DNA of 64,000 bases, from positions 248,001-312,000 of the forward strand of contig VCJN01002319.1 of the NCBI GenBank assembly GCA_006384855.1, written 5' to 3'. This stretch comes from Tetraselmis striata (lineage: Eukaryota; Chlorophyta; Chlorodendrophyceae; Chlorodendrales; Chlorodendraceae). Positions within the stretch are counted from its first letter, which is position 1. Every line of letters starts with the position of its first letter. Below are positions 33,754 through 45,599 of this stretch, piece by piece. The translations under genes and the position numbers were made by a program. The notes beneath the pieces are model-generated. The model was not told the DNA's origin. It saw nothing but the letters and a program-made list of their open reading frames with translations, and searched no databases.

Positions 33754-35768
33754 CGCGGCCCACCGGGCCTCCGGCAGCCCCCACCTTCGCGCACCTGCTC
33801 GGTGCGTGCGCCGCCCCCAGAGACGGAGCTACTCTGCCGCGGCCGACTCGCTCCGCCGGGCAGCGCGCCTTCCACGCGTCGTCCGGTTCGATAGCGATAG
33901 TGACGGCTTACGCTGGCCGACTCCACACGAAAGGGGGCTGCGTCTGCGCCCGCAGTGCTACCGCACAACCCGTGTACGTAGGCGCACGGCTGGACGTGGA
34001 GGGACAGCTGTGAGCTGCCGGGGAGGCGTTGGCCAACTGCTGCCCTCTACCGCGGCTGCGAGGAGTTTGTCAGTTCGGCATTTGACGGCCGCAAACATGC
34101 ACAGGCCTCGCGTGACTGGCGACACGAACAAACGAACGCGACGACTGCTTGACGACGACCGCGAGTACCCGTACGAGGTAGCGACGAGTCTGACCGGCGT
34201 TGCGCTGGCTCATCACGCTATGATGAGTTGGCAGGCGGCGGTACGGGCGGGTATACGCGAACCGGTCGCTAATGACCCGAGGATCCAGTGATGGCCTGTT
34301 TTCATTTAAAAATACAGTACAGTCGCTAATATGGATATATTCAGCGTGCCTTTTATTTCTGATTGCCTTTTATTTTGGTGATTTCCGATATCGCCTGCTG
34401 CTGCTAGCTCATGTAATTATATATATTCAGCGTGGGTCAATTAGGCTACGGTCATAATTTGACCGATACAGGAAAATTCATCCGCATTTTTATATCCTAG
34501 GTAATCTCTATAGTATCAGTACCTCAGTACACATACACCACATAAAGTGTGTATGAGATAAGGAATATAATATTAAATCATATTAATAAGGTTCATTATT
34601 ATATCGTAGAAGGGCTGCTGGATGTCGAGCATGACGCGATATCAGACATCAGCTACCATTTAAATCCTACTGCCCAAAAAACAAATGGGGTCTGATAATA
34701 CCGTAGGTTGTGCCCTTTTTCGATGATAGGTGGATTTGTTAATGGCCTATTTTCTGATACATGCTGACGACGACGAATGGACAGCGGCGGACAGTTTGTG
34801 TGGTGGCTGAATGTTCCCGTAGATGGGGGATCCGCGAGGCATGCGCTTGGCCCAGCACGAAAGCGTTCAGCAGTCGGCACGTCAGTCGCTGGCTAACGAA
34901 GGTGAGCACCGCAGGCGTTCCACGACGCGATGCAGTCGGGGATCGCGACTGTGCGTCGCTGACGGGCGTGCGCTGCTCGCTGTCGCCGCAGCGTTTGTCC
35001 CCACCGCCGACCAGGACGGGTTGCACCCACCCTCGCCCCCTTCAATATTGGCGCCGGCACTCCCAGAACGCGCCCCCCAAACGGGGTGCAGCACTCATTC
35101 GACCGCTTGCGATCCCGCGCATCGTGTCGCAACGACCGCAGATGGCGCAGCCAGTCGAGGTTTCCGTGACGCGCCGCCAAGACGCGCCGCCCAGCCTGTG
35201 CGCGCTGTGCCTGCGTGCCGTTCGGCGCCACCTAAACGTGACAACCGCCCTACCACTCCTGGGCTTTTCCCGGCAGGTGAGCCCCCTGCAGGATTGCGGG
35301 CAGGGCGCAGTGTCGGTACTCGTACCTTGTTTGGTGCCCTCAACCCGCTCTCGGCATAGAGTTGAAGGGCAGCGGCGCTGAGCCTTGGATGATGACTGCT
35401 TTAGCTGAGTGGCGTCAACCCTGCTCCTGCGGTAGGTATCCTTTCCGGACGCCCCAAACATCGAACGAGAGTGCTTACGCTTCCTGGAGGTGCGTCAACA
35501 CGACAAGCCGAGCCACCCATGTCTTGCTCCGCCCATGCCCCAACTCTCCGCTGCCCCGCATGGTCCCATCCCCCAGGTTCCACCGGAGTGTGACCCAATT
35601 TGTTATTTTTCTGCTCCCTTCCTTTCCGTCATTGTCTTTCACTCCTCCTATCTCAACCTTGTCACCCACGAATAAATATTTGATACAATGAACATCCCCC
35701 TGTCCGTACGCCATCCGCCGCCTGTACTCGGCATGTATCAGTCCTATCCTCTCCACTTCTGTTCTCAG
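33754..35768. other. Divergent promoter region and AT-rich spacer
   Basis: An ATG at 34097 opens a 64-codon frame, MHRPRVTGDTNKRTRRLLDD..., ending at 34291. It has plausible composition but no motif and could be a short gene or noise. 34300-34760 is AT-rich and gene-free. 34761-35460 is GC-rich with overlapping frames on both strands and no motif. Confidence 0.35.
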
Positions 35769-36632
35769 CTGTGCCTGAGCGGCGTGTATGGTCCAACGCA
35801 GAACACCTTTGCGGTCATGCTGGAGCGAGAGGGCAGGGAGGTGCTGGAGGACGTGCTCGGCAGTGCACGGTACACCAGCCTATTGCTACTGCTGGTGCAG
35901 GGTAACTTGGCGGGGTGCGCGCGGCTTGGAGGAGGTGGCGTTCATTGGCGCCGCAACTGCCCCCAGGGTGGCCCAGCTCCTGCATGAGAAGGAGGAGAGC
36001 GTAGCCTGGAAGCGAAAGAAGGCACTGCTGAAGTCACAGGGCCGGGTGCTGGAGCCACAGCTTTGCGCTGAAAGTGTAGTGGAGAGGTCCAGTCAGGCTG
36101 AAGGTGAGCCTCACTCTGGAGGGACAGGCGGAGGAGGAGGAGGGGGGGGGGGGGGGGGGGGGGGCGAACAGCGTGCCTGCCTGCCGTTGGAGCTAGATGT
36201 ACCTGTGCCATCTGACATCACCCGTCGCACCATGGTGCAGCAGGCACATCTGTGAGCGGCGGACCTGCGTACCCCTACCTGCTGTTGAAGGCAGGCATGG
36301 CCTGGCCATCGGATGTGGTGCGCATTATATCTGCCGGGGGAATTTATAGCCAGTCAGAGCATGCTCCATGTCGGAAGCTCTCCCTGATGTCCCGAATCCG
36401 CTTCCCCTCCTCCCTCCCATTCCCCAACTCGCCAACCAGAGCGCCACTCAGAGTGCTGCTCTGTCCCGCCTGCTACTGGCACCCCCGCTGCCCACAGGAC
36501 CCGGCGCAGCGCGAGCAGCACCTATCGGAGGCGGACTTCCGGGATGCGCTCCAGGGCAGATCGCCTGCGGAGTTTGCGGCGCTGCCGGCCTGGAAGCAGC
36601 GCAGGTTGAAGCTTGAGGCGGAGTTGCACTGA
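35769..36632 (+). CDS. Protein ending in a villin headpiece (actin-binding)
   Basis: The last exon (36498-36632) encodes REQHLSEADFRDALQGRS followed by FAALPAWKQRRLK. This matches the villin headpiece pattern (LSxxDF, then G, F, LPxWKQ, LK), a 35-residue F-actin-binding cap at protein C-termini. The preceding exon, ending at 36317 (GTG|GTGCGC), supplies PAYPYLLLKAGMAWPSDV, the usual lead-in to the headpiece, in phase. Further upstream, exon-like pieces begin after TTCTCAG at 35769 (GVYGPTQNTFAVMLERE) and include EEVAFIGAATAPRVAQLLHE and a basic KRKKALLKSQ. A frame change near 35910-35930 and a poly-G intron tract (36140-36162) leave the assembly uncertain. I see no gelsolin repeats. Confidence 0.6.
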
Positions 36633-38282
36633 TGAGCCAGGGAAAGGAGGGCAGCGTATCCTTCGTATTGCTTGGCGCGTGATGGCCAATTCTCGCAGAG
36701 CGAGGGGCTGGCGTGACATCATCGGAACTGTCTAATACTGTTATAGACGTTCTTGGGGCCATTATATTTCGATAAGCGATTATTACATTATATACACGTA
36801 TGTATATACGTAGTAGAATAACAGCGCATCTTTCTGGGAGCTGGTGTGTCCGCCAGGGAGGGATTCGGGAGGATTATCAAATTGTGGAAGTCGTCGTAGT
36901 ATGCGCTCAGACGAGGGGAGCGGCGGCTATGCCATTGTGCGGCCAGCTGAAGGGTGTGGCCTTTGAGGCGCTATTTGCCTCTCTACGGCTCGCATGTATC
37001 CATTCCTCCTTGCTTATCAGAAAACCGCCGCTGAAGGTGCGTGGCTGGCCCAGCTTTGGAGGGCGCTGATGGCCCGGGTGATGTTGCCCGCTAGGTTATG
37101 CGCAGACCCAGGGCGCGGGTAGGCTTTGGATAGGAACACTGGGGAAGCCAAGTCGGCAGTGGTATCAATAGCGGGGTGCTTCATGTCCTCGCACAGCTGC
37201 ATGACACCTCGGCAGCCAGCCCCCTGCGGCATTGGTCGATGGGGCGGGACTCTGCGTGAATGGTTGGTCATTGCAGGGTAACCACAGCCATACGGTACAC
37301 TGAGCAATTGAAACCATCGAGGGGTTGCAATGTCCCGCAGAGTCGCAATGCAATGTTCTGAATCGCCTTTGATTTTGCGCGCAGCGCTGGCACAACCATG
37401 CTTGATTTCCCCACAAATTGTGGAACAGGGGATGTCATGGTCGAGTACTAGACAGAAGTACTACGTTAACATGTTCAAACATCTGCTAACGACGTTATGC
37501 TCGCGGTATAGAACAAAAAATGAAACCCGAAGCCGTGCGCCAATGAGACGCCGTGGTGTGCCGTACCATATGTGCGTGGAGAGAAAGGGTTAGCGCTAAA
37601 CACCGGCATTGGGGGAAATTAAAAATGAAAATGGTTGCAACGCGCGAGTGTGCCGCTCTCCACTCCTCAGACTGAACTTTTCTGAGAGCCTGCTATCTGT
37701 AATCTCTATGGGAAACACATGGTGACTGTAACCACAGCTCAAGCTAAGGTCGACCTCTTTCGTGTCCAAGCCCCGCCTCTTCCTTCCACCCCGCCCGCAC
37801 GAGCGCCTGCCGCCAATTGGCAGTACGGGGATCAGTAATGTCATACTCGCCCCATAGTCGTAGATTTTCCTTCACGTTGGTAATCTACCGGCACCGCGCA
37901 ACGTTACCGTCGTTATGCGTCTCTTTGCTCCACCTGCTGCAATCGTTGAAAATATCCCGCACGTGGCGGCGCTGATGGCCCCGCCGCGCTGGCTGCAGCG
38001 GTCCGCCGGCGGAACAATATGTATCAGAAGATCTGACCTCTGTATTTCGTAATGTGTGCTGGCGTGAGTACACCTTGGCACCGTCCCACGAGTGCGAAAG
38101 CCCGGCGATACCAACAACTCCAACACCAACTACCCACCCAATTTCGAAATTTGATATTGTTACAGCTTTATTTCTGCCAGTCTTCAAACTACACAGGTCA
38201 GCTGTTTTACAGCCCGGTTGCATGAACTCGCATAGGGCCGGCCGCAGCCCACAGCATGCAGCCCTCTGATGGCCACACTCAC
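36633..38282. other. No recognisable gene
   Basis: Open frames occur on both strands but without motifs. The 205-codon minus frame at 37885-38502 crosses the better-looking exon below in another frame and is probably incidental. Confidence 0.4.
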
Positions 38283-38608
38283 CCGAATTGTCTCCGCAAC
38301 ACCCAGTAGCTCCCCAAGCTTGCGCTGGGCGTTCATTGACGTGTAGGTGGGGCGTCCATCCGCTCCTTCTCAAACTATGCTGCCAGCAGCTGGAGTACCT
38401 TGGTAGCGCGCCCGCCGGTGCCAAACAGTGCGGAGGCCGCGGGACTGGCGACGGCGCACAACAGCTCTCGATCGTGGGCGTCCAGGTCGTGGTGCAGCCC
38501 ACCCAGGAAAAAGGCGCCCATGTGAAGGCGGCCCTGCCCCTGCGGGCGCAAGTCGGCTCTAGAAACCTGCATTACCAAGACATGCATCGGCATGGGAAAG
38601 GCCGCCAC
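38283..38608 (-). CDS. Exon-like remnant of an unrecognised gene
   Basis: The minus strand carries GRLHMGAFFLGGLHHDLDAH and ELLCAVASPAASALFG in one frame. In another frame it carries RPTYTSMNAQRKLGELLGVA, ending at a good donor (ATTCGG|GTGAGTG, exon end 38283). Both look coding. The 24-base gap between them is too short for an intron, so a frameshift or misread boundary is likely. No family is recognised. Confidence 0.3.
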
Positions 38609-38730
38609 GTGCGCTTTGGCAATCTCTAGCTTGTCCGCATCAGTGCCACCATGATGGTGGATCTCAGCTGGGGCACCAGACAGCGCACGGCAGCGCGCGA
38701 AAAAAATGAAGAGTTAATTGCTTTTTGGGT

Positions 38731-38764
<34 letters not shown>
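38731..38764. repeat. Poly-G tract, about 34 bases
   Basis: The longest pure G run of the window, in a gene-poor interval. Confidence 0.85.
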
Positions 38765-38765
<1 letters not shown>

Positions 38766-39193
38766 TTAATCTTACATAGAGGCGAATATGGTTTTATAGG
38801 CACATCGTCGCCTCCCAGTTGGGTACACAGCTCGTCGTTGAGCAGGACCTCTGGGCTCAAGGCCGCCTACGCTGGCTGAGGTGTTATTAGCTAGACGGGA
38901 AATACGGTAGTTCGGAACATGCGTTGGAGCCAGAACCGCAGCATAGTCTACCCAGAGCGAACATTGAAAGTAAATGTGGCAAATGTGTGAGTGAGTACAC
39001 GAATATGGCAATGCCTCCTGCATTCCAACGTGGATGGCAGTGGTGCCAAGACGGTGCATAGTTTGATGTACCTAAAATTTACGTGCAGAGAAAATCAGCC
39101 ATATGGCTTCGATGTCGTGATCGTGTGTCGGTACCTATGGAGGTGGGGTCTCGATATATATAATATGCATCCAGGATTTTTCCAGATTTTGTT

Positions 39194-39195
<2 letters not shown>

Positions 39196-39237
<42 letters not shown>

Positions 39238-39261
39238 CCCCCCCCCCCCCCCCCCCCCCCC
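39196..39261. repeat. (CT)n followed by poly-C
   Basis: About 19 CT dinucleotides run into about 24 C residues, giving one strand that is purely pyrimidine for about 65 bases. Confidence 0.85.
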
Positions 39262-41444
39262 GTCCTGTCTACATCAGATCGTCTACTTTGATTTAAGCCA
39301 ATTACCATAGTAAACAACTGGCGAGCTTATCGCCACTGGTTCGGAGGCTAGCTGGCCTCCGCAGTGATAATCGTAGAGGGTGGTACCGTGTGAGACCGGC
39401 AACATACCCTCCCAGTTGAATACGACGGTTCATTTGTGAGCCACGGACTCTTTGCGTGCAAAGTCGGCAATCATTTATGATTGTACTACTCGTAGACTCG
39501 TATAGAGGAGAATGGCCTTGATTGCCACTATTTGTGACGTCTGGCTAGTCAGTCCCTTAGGCGCTGCAAGGTCACCTTCCACGTGCCTACTGACTGCGAA
39601 AAGTTGTCGCGCGCCTCAATGTGTCGGCTTTGGCGGGAGCCTCTTCAAAAACTGTGCGTCGTCGGGATTCGTCATTATCAGCGAGGGCACTCGAAAGGCC
39701 AGCGCCCGTTGGGAGGGGAGGGAGGGGGGCAGCGGATCGGAGACAAGTTGAGTGTCCATTCGGACTTGAGTAGCTCCAGAAAGTCTTGGAACAATAAACA
39801 TGTGGGCGCTATAGCCTTTTTGCCGGCGACGTGTATAGCGACTACTCAAATAGTGTGGCCGATTGACTTAGGTCATCACGTCATCCAAACAATTGCGAGT
39901 AAAGACGCGTGCTTCGATTGAAATGGGACAAGCAGGCCCTGGGAAACTGCAGTGGTATTTTCTGCTAACAGTGGTCAAGTGACGAGATACCCGTATTTAT
40001 CAATCAAGGGGCGGGATTGCCAGTGGCGGGCCCAACCCAAGGGGTAAACTAAATAACATAATTGTTTCAAGCCAGCCACGAAGGATATGTTGTATTATAA
40101 TCCACAGTGGGATGACGAACTGATATTACACCGAACTGATGTAATTATAGTAAAATGCGCTGTCTACTACGTATAATAATGAATAAATGATTATTAGTCC
40201 CTGCCTGCTACTTAATACACTCGTACATGATAAAATTGATGACACAATGGCGGCGCAGCCCGGCACCGATTATGAGGTGAAGATACTTCTCGCAGAACAC
40301 GGCAATTATATAAGTATAACATATGATAATCCTGGTGTTATTCCAGCCTTGATTCCTGTCTGACAGTGATCCTGGGCAGGCTGGGTTATTATTACTTTTT
40401 GCTATTCGGGCAGAGTATATTTCGTCCATCTAGCTTTAGCTCTATGCATGCTATACGTGTCCTGCTGCCCCATGGACCGCAGCACGTCACACCGTGGGTG
40501 CTATGCAATGCTGACGAGCAAGTGCATTAATGTCAGCAGGTGGCGAAAGCTCCCTGGTCGCTCCTTCTCTGCTGATTGCGCTCTCATTGATAGTAGCCAG
40601 TCTGGGGTCTACTTCCGCGCTGCGTCACAGAATAATCAGTACCGAATCTGTCATGAGATATATATGCCATTTTGCCAAAATCATCATACCGCATGTGCAT
40701 TAGTGCCGTTCATGTTGTGACGCTTTAATAAGCGCCACAGTGGTGGCCCTCTGGTGATTGTAGTCGTAACTTGTTGCTGCTCATAAATCAATATTCACGA
40801 AGCGCGTCATTTACTTGCACGTGCAGGTGGTCGTCCTTCCAGTGGTCAGCGATAGAGTTGTTTCTGAATTTCAGGCTGCTGTATATAGCGTTCCAATAAT
40901 GGTACATTGTCTCTTAAGTCGGCGTATTATTGCGTGTAAGAATAATCAAGGTCGACAAGGCCTGCCAACTTGTGGTTTTATATATCACACTGATCCCCAG
41001 GCGTTGCTTATTGTTGTGAGTAGAATTCGCACATCGCTGGATCTCATATGCATGGCTTCTAGCTACATAGCTGCGTCACCGCATAAGTAATATATGTGTG
41101 CTTCTTAATGCTGGCAAGCTGCAGCCAGCAATTCCTTTTACGTGGGTTCCGCGGCTGTCATTGAACGGTTGTCCTCAGAGGCACTGGGAGCATCCCTCTA
41201 TCATCCTCACATACAATCTCCCCCAGTTGAAACAGGTCAATATTCAGGTGAACTGAACTTTGAGCACAACAATCCAGTGCACGTTCAACGTGCAATGCCT
41301 ACTCATATCATGCATCAAGTTGAATCGGGCTGACTGTGATGAGAACGCTGCAGGGCTCTTAGCCATATTTTACAGCTTTACATCTCTCTTGTACATGCCG
41401 TATATATGCTAGAGCCATAACAAGGGCAGACACCAGCAGCAGAG
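39262..41444. other. AT-richer, gene-poor interval
   Basis: No open frame here has a motif, a splice context or a composition like the neighbouring genes. I see nothing else supported. Confidence 0.45.
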
Positions 41445-44400
41445 TTACTGCGGCCTGTAAATTGCCGTCAGATATCCACTTAGCTGCTGGCCATAGGCCT
41501 GCCCCCTTTTTGCTTCACCCTCCACAGTATCTACATCGCGCGACAGCAGTGCGGCACAGTCCATTGGCAGTACGCTATGTGCAGTCCCAAAGCAGATGAA
41601 GGGGCGGACGCCAGGGGGCAGTGGCACCCCGGGCAGGCTCACAGCTACTGCAAGCGCGTCGTCTCCCACATGCAGAGCGCCCAGCGTGAAGCTCACCCGC
41701 CTGCCCAGCAGGCCGAGCAGGCTCTCCCCCACAGGAGCATCTAGGCGGCTCCACACCTGCACGCGCAAGTTCGCTAGGTCGCTGCCGCCACAGAGTTTCG
41801 ACATTCCGTCATTCCAGGCGTCTTGTAGGCCTGCTCGGCGAGCCTGGGTAGCGGCGGCAGCAAGCACAGCGTCCGGTTCCAACCCTGCGCCCCAAACACG
41901 GTGTCTTCAGGCAGAACCAGATAAATCGGCAGCTAGCTTTGTGGGTTGCCTACCGGCCCAAAAACATCCACGCATGTAGTCTTAACATGTTTGGTCGTGA
42001 CCTGTGGGCCAGGGCCACACTGGTTTTATGCGGAGATGAAAGATGGGGCAAGAGAAGATCAAGACCAGACCGTCCAGGGAGTACATTGGCACCTTCACAG
42101 ACCCCGCTGTTACTCAGTGGCAGGACATCTCCTGCACACCCCTGTAAGCGACCCCCTGTGCGGTTACCGAAGCACTGCCTAATGATCTCTTCAAAAAGGC
42201 AGTGCTGCTCAGCGCACATCCACAATTCCTGGCGTAGATACATTACACAAATATTCTGGCACACTGCTGGCCGCCAGGTATAATTATCAATGGCAAGTTA
42301 GCGCCTGATGACGCACTGTAAGTTGGCTACAACGCCCAAGTATTTCGCTTAGAACATGGAATGTGGGGCTGCTCAAGACACGCTGGGGGGGGGGGGGGGG
42401 GTAGAGCAAGGGGAGACTGCGCACCTGCTATGTGAATATTGGTAGGTAGCTGCGCCTGCGGGCCCTCAAGACTACTGGCAGTAGCTTCAGCGCAGAGGAT
42501 GCGACGCAGCTCTGCTTCCAGGCCTGCAGCCACAGCCCCACGTTCGACCTATACAGAAGCACAAGACCAGTACGAGTGTAAACAATGCTCTTTGGTTGGA
42601 ATTGTCGCCCACTGGGGCACATCAGCACATGCGCGTGCGTGACAAGTGACTGTGTACATTTGTGTAACACCCACGAAGTGCATCAGCAGCAGGTAGTTGC
42701 TGCAGTAGTTAGCGAGAAGCCTTTTGCATAGTGATGACACTCAAAATAAACAACATGCTGCATTGATGTAACAATAATGGTATGTGTGCAGGAGATATCA
42801 TCAATATGCAGATGAGATGAGGATAGCGTGCCACTGCTATACAAGGCGCTAAATCCCAAATACGATTTATGCGCATATTACTGATAGATGGGTCATATAA
42901 CTACTGTCCCAGACACATTTATTACTATATCAGCAATATATGTAAGGGGCATGCACGCGCACCGCGTTTTCGTTCAATTGCGGTGATTTCATGTGCTCCG
43001 AAACCATGATAGGGGCTGCAACATCAGTAGCGACTACCAGGTACCAGTAGTGGTGTTCAGACACCACGGTAATTGCCCTTCAATTAGTCTTGCAGAATGC
43101 TTCGGCAATTTGCTTCATGACCGTAACGGAGCGTCGCCCACCCAGGGCTTTCCGTAACTGGATTGCTGCCCAAACGGCCGTGAGTCGTAGAGACGCTGCA
43201 TACTGGTGCCAGTCCTGTCACTGGTGCCAGTCCTGTCCCGGGGGCGAAAAAAGAAACCACACGAATCCCCCGGTCCGATTAATTCTCCGAAACCATGTAA
43301 GGATTAGGTCCTGATCTAAATCATCAATATACCGCCGACATCATCTTGCTTTGCCCCAGCCGCGCCAGTACAGTGTAGTCGCCAGACGCTGCTGCCGGTA
43401 CTGTTGGGTTTTCCGAAACCATGCGCCCATGAACGCTCGCGCGACGAGCGCCGCACGCAATCACGCATCACCTGCAGCGCTCGCAGCTCCGCAGCGTGGT
43501 CCATGAGCGACGCCCGCAAACTGCGTTCCCAATCCTCCGTGAGACCGCCGACCCCACCGGGCGCCGTCGGATCGTAGATATCCAGCCCCTCCCTTACTGC
43601 TACAAGCAGCTGCTGCGGGGCAGCGGGCGCGTCAGCGGCCGTCAAAGGGATCGGTATCACGTAGTCGAAGGCATCTGCCAGCTCCTGAGCATAGTTGGGG
43701 TGGCGATGCAGGACCCGGTGCGCGAGCCCCAGCAGAAGCCGCAGGGCGGTCCTGCGTGGCGATCGGTCGACCGCCCGGGGTGTCAACCGTCGACACATGT
43801 GCAGACAGGCAAGGTGGCGGTGCGGATGGCGGGGCTCCCGCGAGTCCTTCAGCCTGACTTGGGCGGGCCGCGTACGGGATGCGAGTCGTAGGGCCACTCC
43901 GGCAGGCGGAGCGGTTATCGAAGACCGAGTTCAGGAGCAGTACAAGTGCGGTCGCGACATCATCGGAGGGCGGTAGCGCCAGGCACGGCGGTAGGACGTC
44001 GCCAGGCGCGAGCCGCCGAACCTCCCCAGCGCAGCCCCACTCGCCAAGCCCCGGCACCAGGGCCACTGTGCGACAGCCCGACGCGCGCAGGCTGTCGCTG
44101 GCAGCGCGCAGGCCGAGTGGCTCGCCTAGCTGCATCAGCTTGTCACTGAGAAGCAGCCACGGGCGGGTGGGCGAGATATTCAGGTCGGCCAGATGCTGGC
44201 CAAGTCCGGCCCAGCCGATTCCAAAAAGCTCGTGGCTGCTGAGAAAAATCACTTCAGCTCTCGCGAGCCGCGAGCCCAGGTCCGTGAATAACCCCCGCCG
44301 GCCTGTAGGACGCACGCGCCTGCAACGATACCGTCGGTCACAGCATATATATCAGCGCGGCGCGATGAGGGAGCTCGTTACAGGGTAGGTGTTGAGACGG

Positions 44401-44512
44401 CGCGGGGGGGGGGGGGGGGGGACTTGCCTGAGCCAGGAAGCCCCACCCATACCGCCACAATGGTCACCTTGGGCGCCCCAGCGTGGCGGCGGCTCCGACG
44501 CGGCGCCTCCAT
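41445..44512 (-). CDS. tRNA-ligase-like protein: kinase and CPD-like domains without ligase domain
   Basis: Six exons join in frame: 44512-44424, 44319-43876, 43751-43472, 42548-42425, 42092-42002, 41904-41445 (TAA). The order and spacing of blocks follow the C-terminal two thirds of plant tRNA ligase (RNL). A P-loop VTIVAVWVGLPGSGK comes first, then the kinase body (PWLLLSDKLMQLG, REGLDIYDPTAPGGVGG, WERSLRASL), then the phosphodiesterase region (ANVLPGRSGLDLLLPHL, TSVALAHR, RPFICFGTA). The adenylyltransferase domain is absent: an in-frame stop lies just before the ATG at 44512, and retroelement sequence begins 300 bp further out. Where plants have the two HxT motifs, this protein reads SVA and FIC, and no Ser/Thr follows the P-loop Lys at the inferred junction, so activity is doubtful. 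Family recognised by pattern; exon borders inferred. Confidence 0.65.
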
Positions 44513-44810
44513 CGTTCGCTAGAAGCTGGTCGTGGCACACACCACGATAGGAACCGTTTACAAAGCGCACTTTCGACATGTGCGCTGTGAAAGCCCGTTG
44601 CTCCGGGCAGGGCCCCCCACCGCCCGCGCCACGCCAGCCAGGTGAGGGACGCTGCAGCGAGTAGTCTCACAATTGACGAAGGATGAAGTAATATCTGTCC
44701 GCCAACATGGGAGAATAGTCTTAATTAAGGATTTGTACCCATCATAATTTGATGATAATTATCCGACCCTGCTGCAGATATAACTGACGTACCGTGCACC
44801 CGAAATGAGA

Positions 44811-44852
44811 TTTCAAGAAAGGGAGGGGGCGCAGGCACATTGCCGAACAGAT
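44811..44852 (-). repeat. Split direct repeat B2 (3' end)
   Basis: 42 bp starting TTTCAAGAAAGGGAGG and ending GAACAGAT, 94 bp beyond A2. Inferred 3' end of the element. Confidence 0.7.
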
Positions 44853-44946
44853 GCGTTGGTGTTTTTACAATGTTTTTGGAGGGGCCAAAAAGCATAAGAG
44901 GCAGACCTGCGCGAGAATGCACAAAGTGAGGGGAGGGTGGGCGTGG

Positions 44947-45312
44947 CTGTCGCGGCACGACCCCATGGTAGATGCGCCGCGACAAAGATGGGAAACAAAC
45001 AAGCGCCCTAGTACTTTCAAGCACACCGCGAAGCAGCATGCAGGAGCAGCGCTACCCGGGATGGCTGCGTCGGGAACCGCGCGCGACTGGTGCCGTACGA
45101 GCGTACGGCAGCAACTTCTGTCGGAGGATGAAATTGCCGAGGGGCTGCTGGCTCGATGCAGCTCCTAATGGCCGAGGGGCTGCTGGCTCGATGCAGCTCC
45201 TCGGGGGGTACGGGCACACAAGCACCGGACGTAGTATAGCACCGTATGGGTGCCGAACCGCGCCTGCTAAGTAGACAAGGGAAGAGGAAACCCCAACTAC
45301 TAGTGATAAACA
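44947..45312 (-). repeat. Split direct repeat A2 of the non-autonomous element
   Basis: Diverged copy of 47136-47499. Its edge carries a hairpin TGTCGCGGC...GCCGCGACA (44948-44984). Inside, a short segment (GGCTGCTGGCTCGATGCAGC context, about 45137-45202) is duplicated in tandem relative to A1. Confidence 0.7.
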
Positions 45313-45355
45313 TTTCAAGGGAGGGAGGGGGCGCAGGCACATTGCCGAAACAGAT
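45313..45355 (-). repeat. Split direct repeat B1
   Basis: 43 bp starting TTTCAAGGGAGGGAGG and ending GAAACAGAT, directly adjoining A2. It differs from B2 by a few bases. Confidence 0.7.
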
Positions 45356-45599
45356 CTTTGGCGCCAGCTGCACGGCGGCGCCCGGGCGGGAGAGCAGCGA
45401 CCGCCCCCGAGAAAACGGCTAGCTACCGTTGCACGCGGCGGGGCATGCGAAGGGTCGGCGCCGGGCGGGGGGAAGCGGACGATGTAGTATGTAGCCAACT
45501 CCGCGCGGGGTGGGACTGTAGCAAGGGCGGCAGCCCGACAAGCCAAGCGTGCTGCGATGGCCCGACATCGCCGTCCAGCTCCGTGCCTGAGCTTCGAAA

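Noticed and set aside
34761..35461. 206- and 178-codon plus frames and minus counterparts
   Set aside because: Overlapping frames on both strands with low-complexity Arg/Pro/Ala content and no recognised domain.
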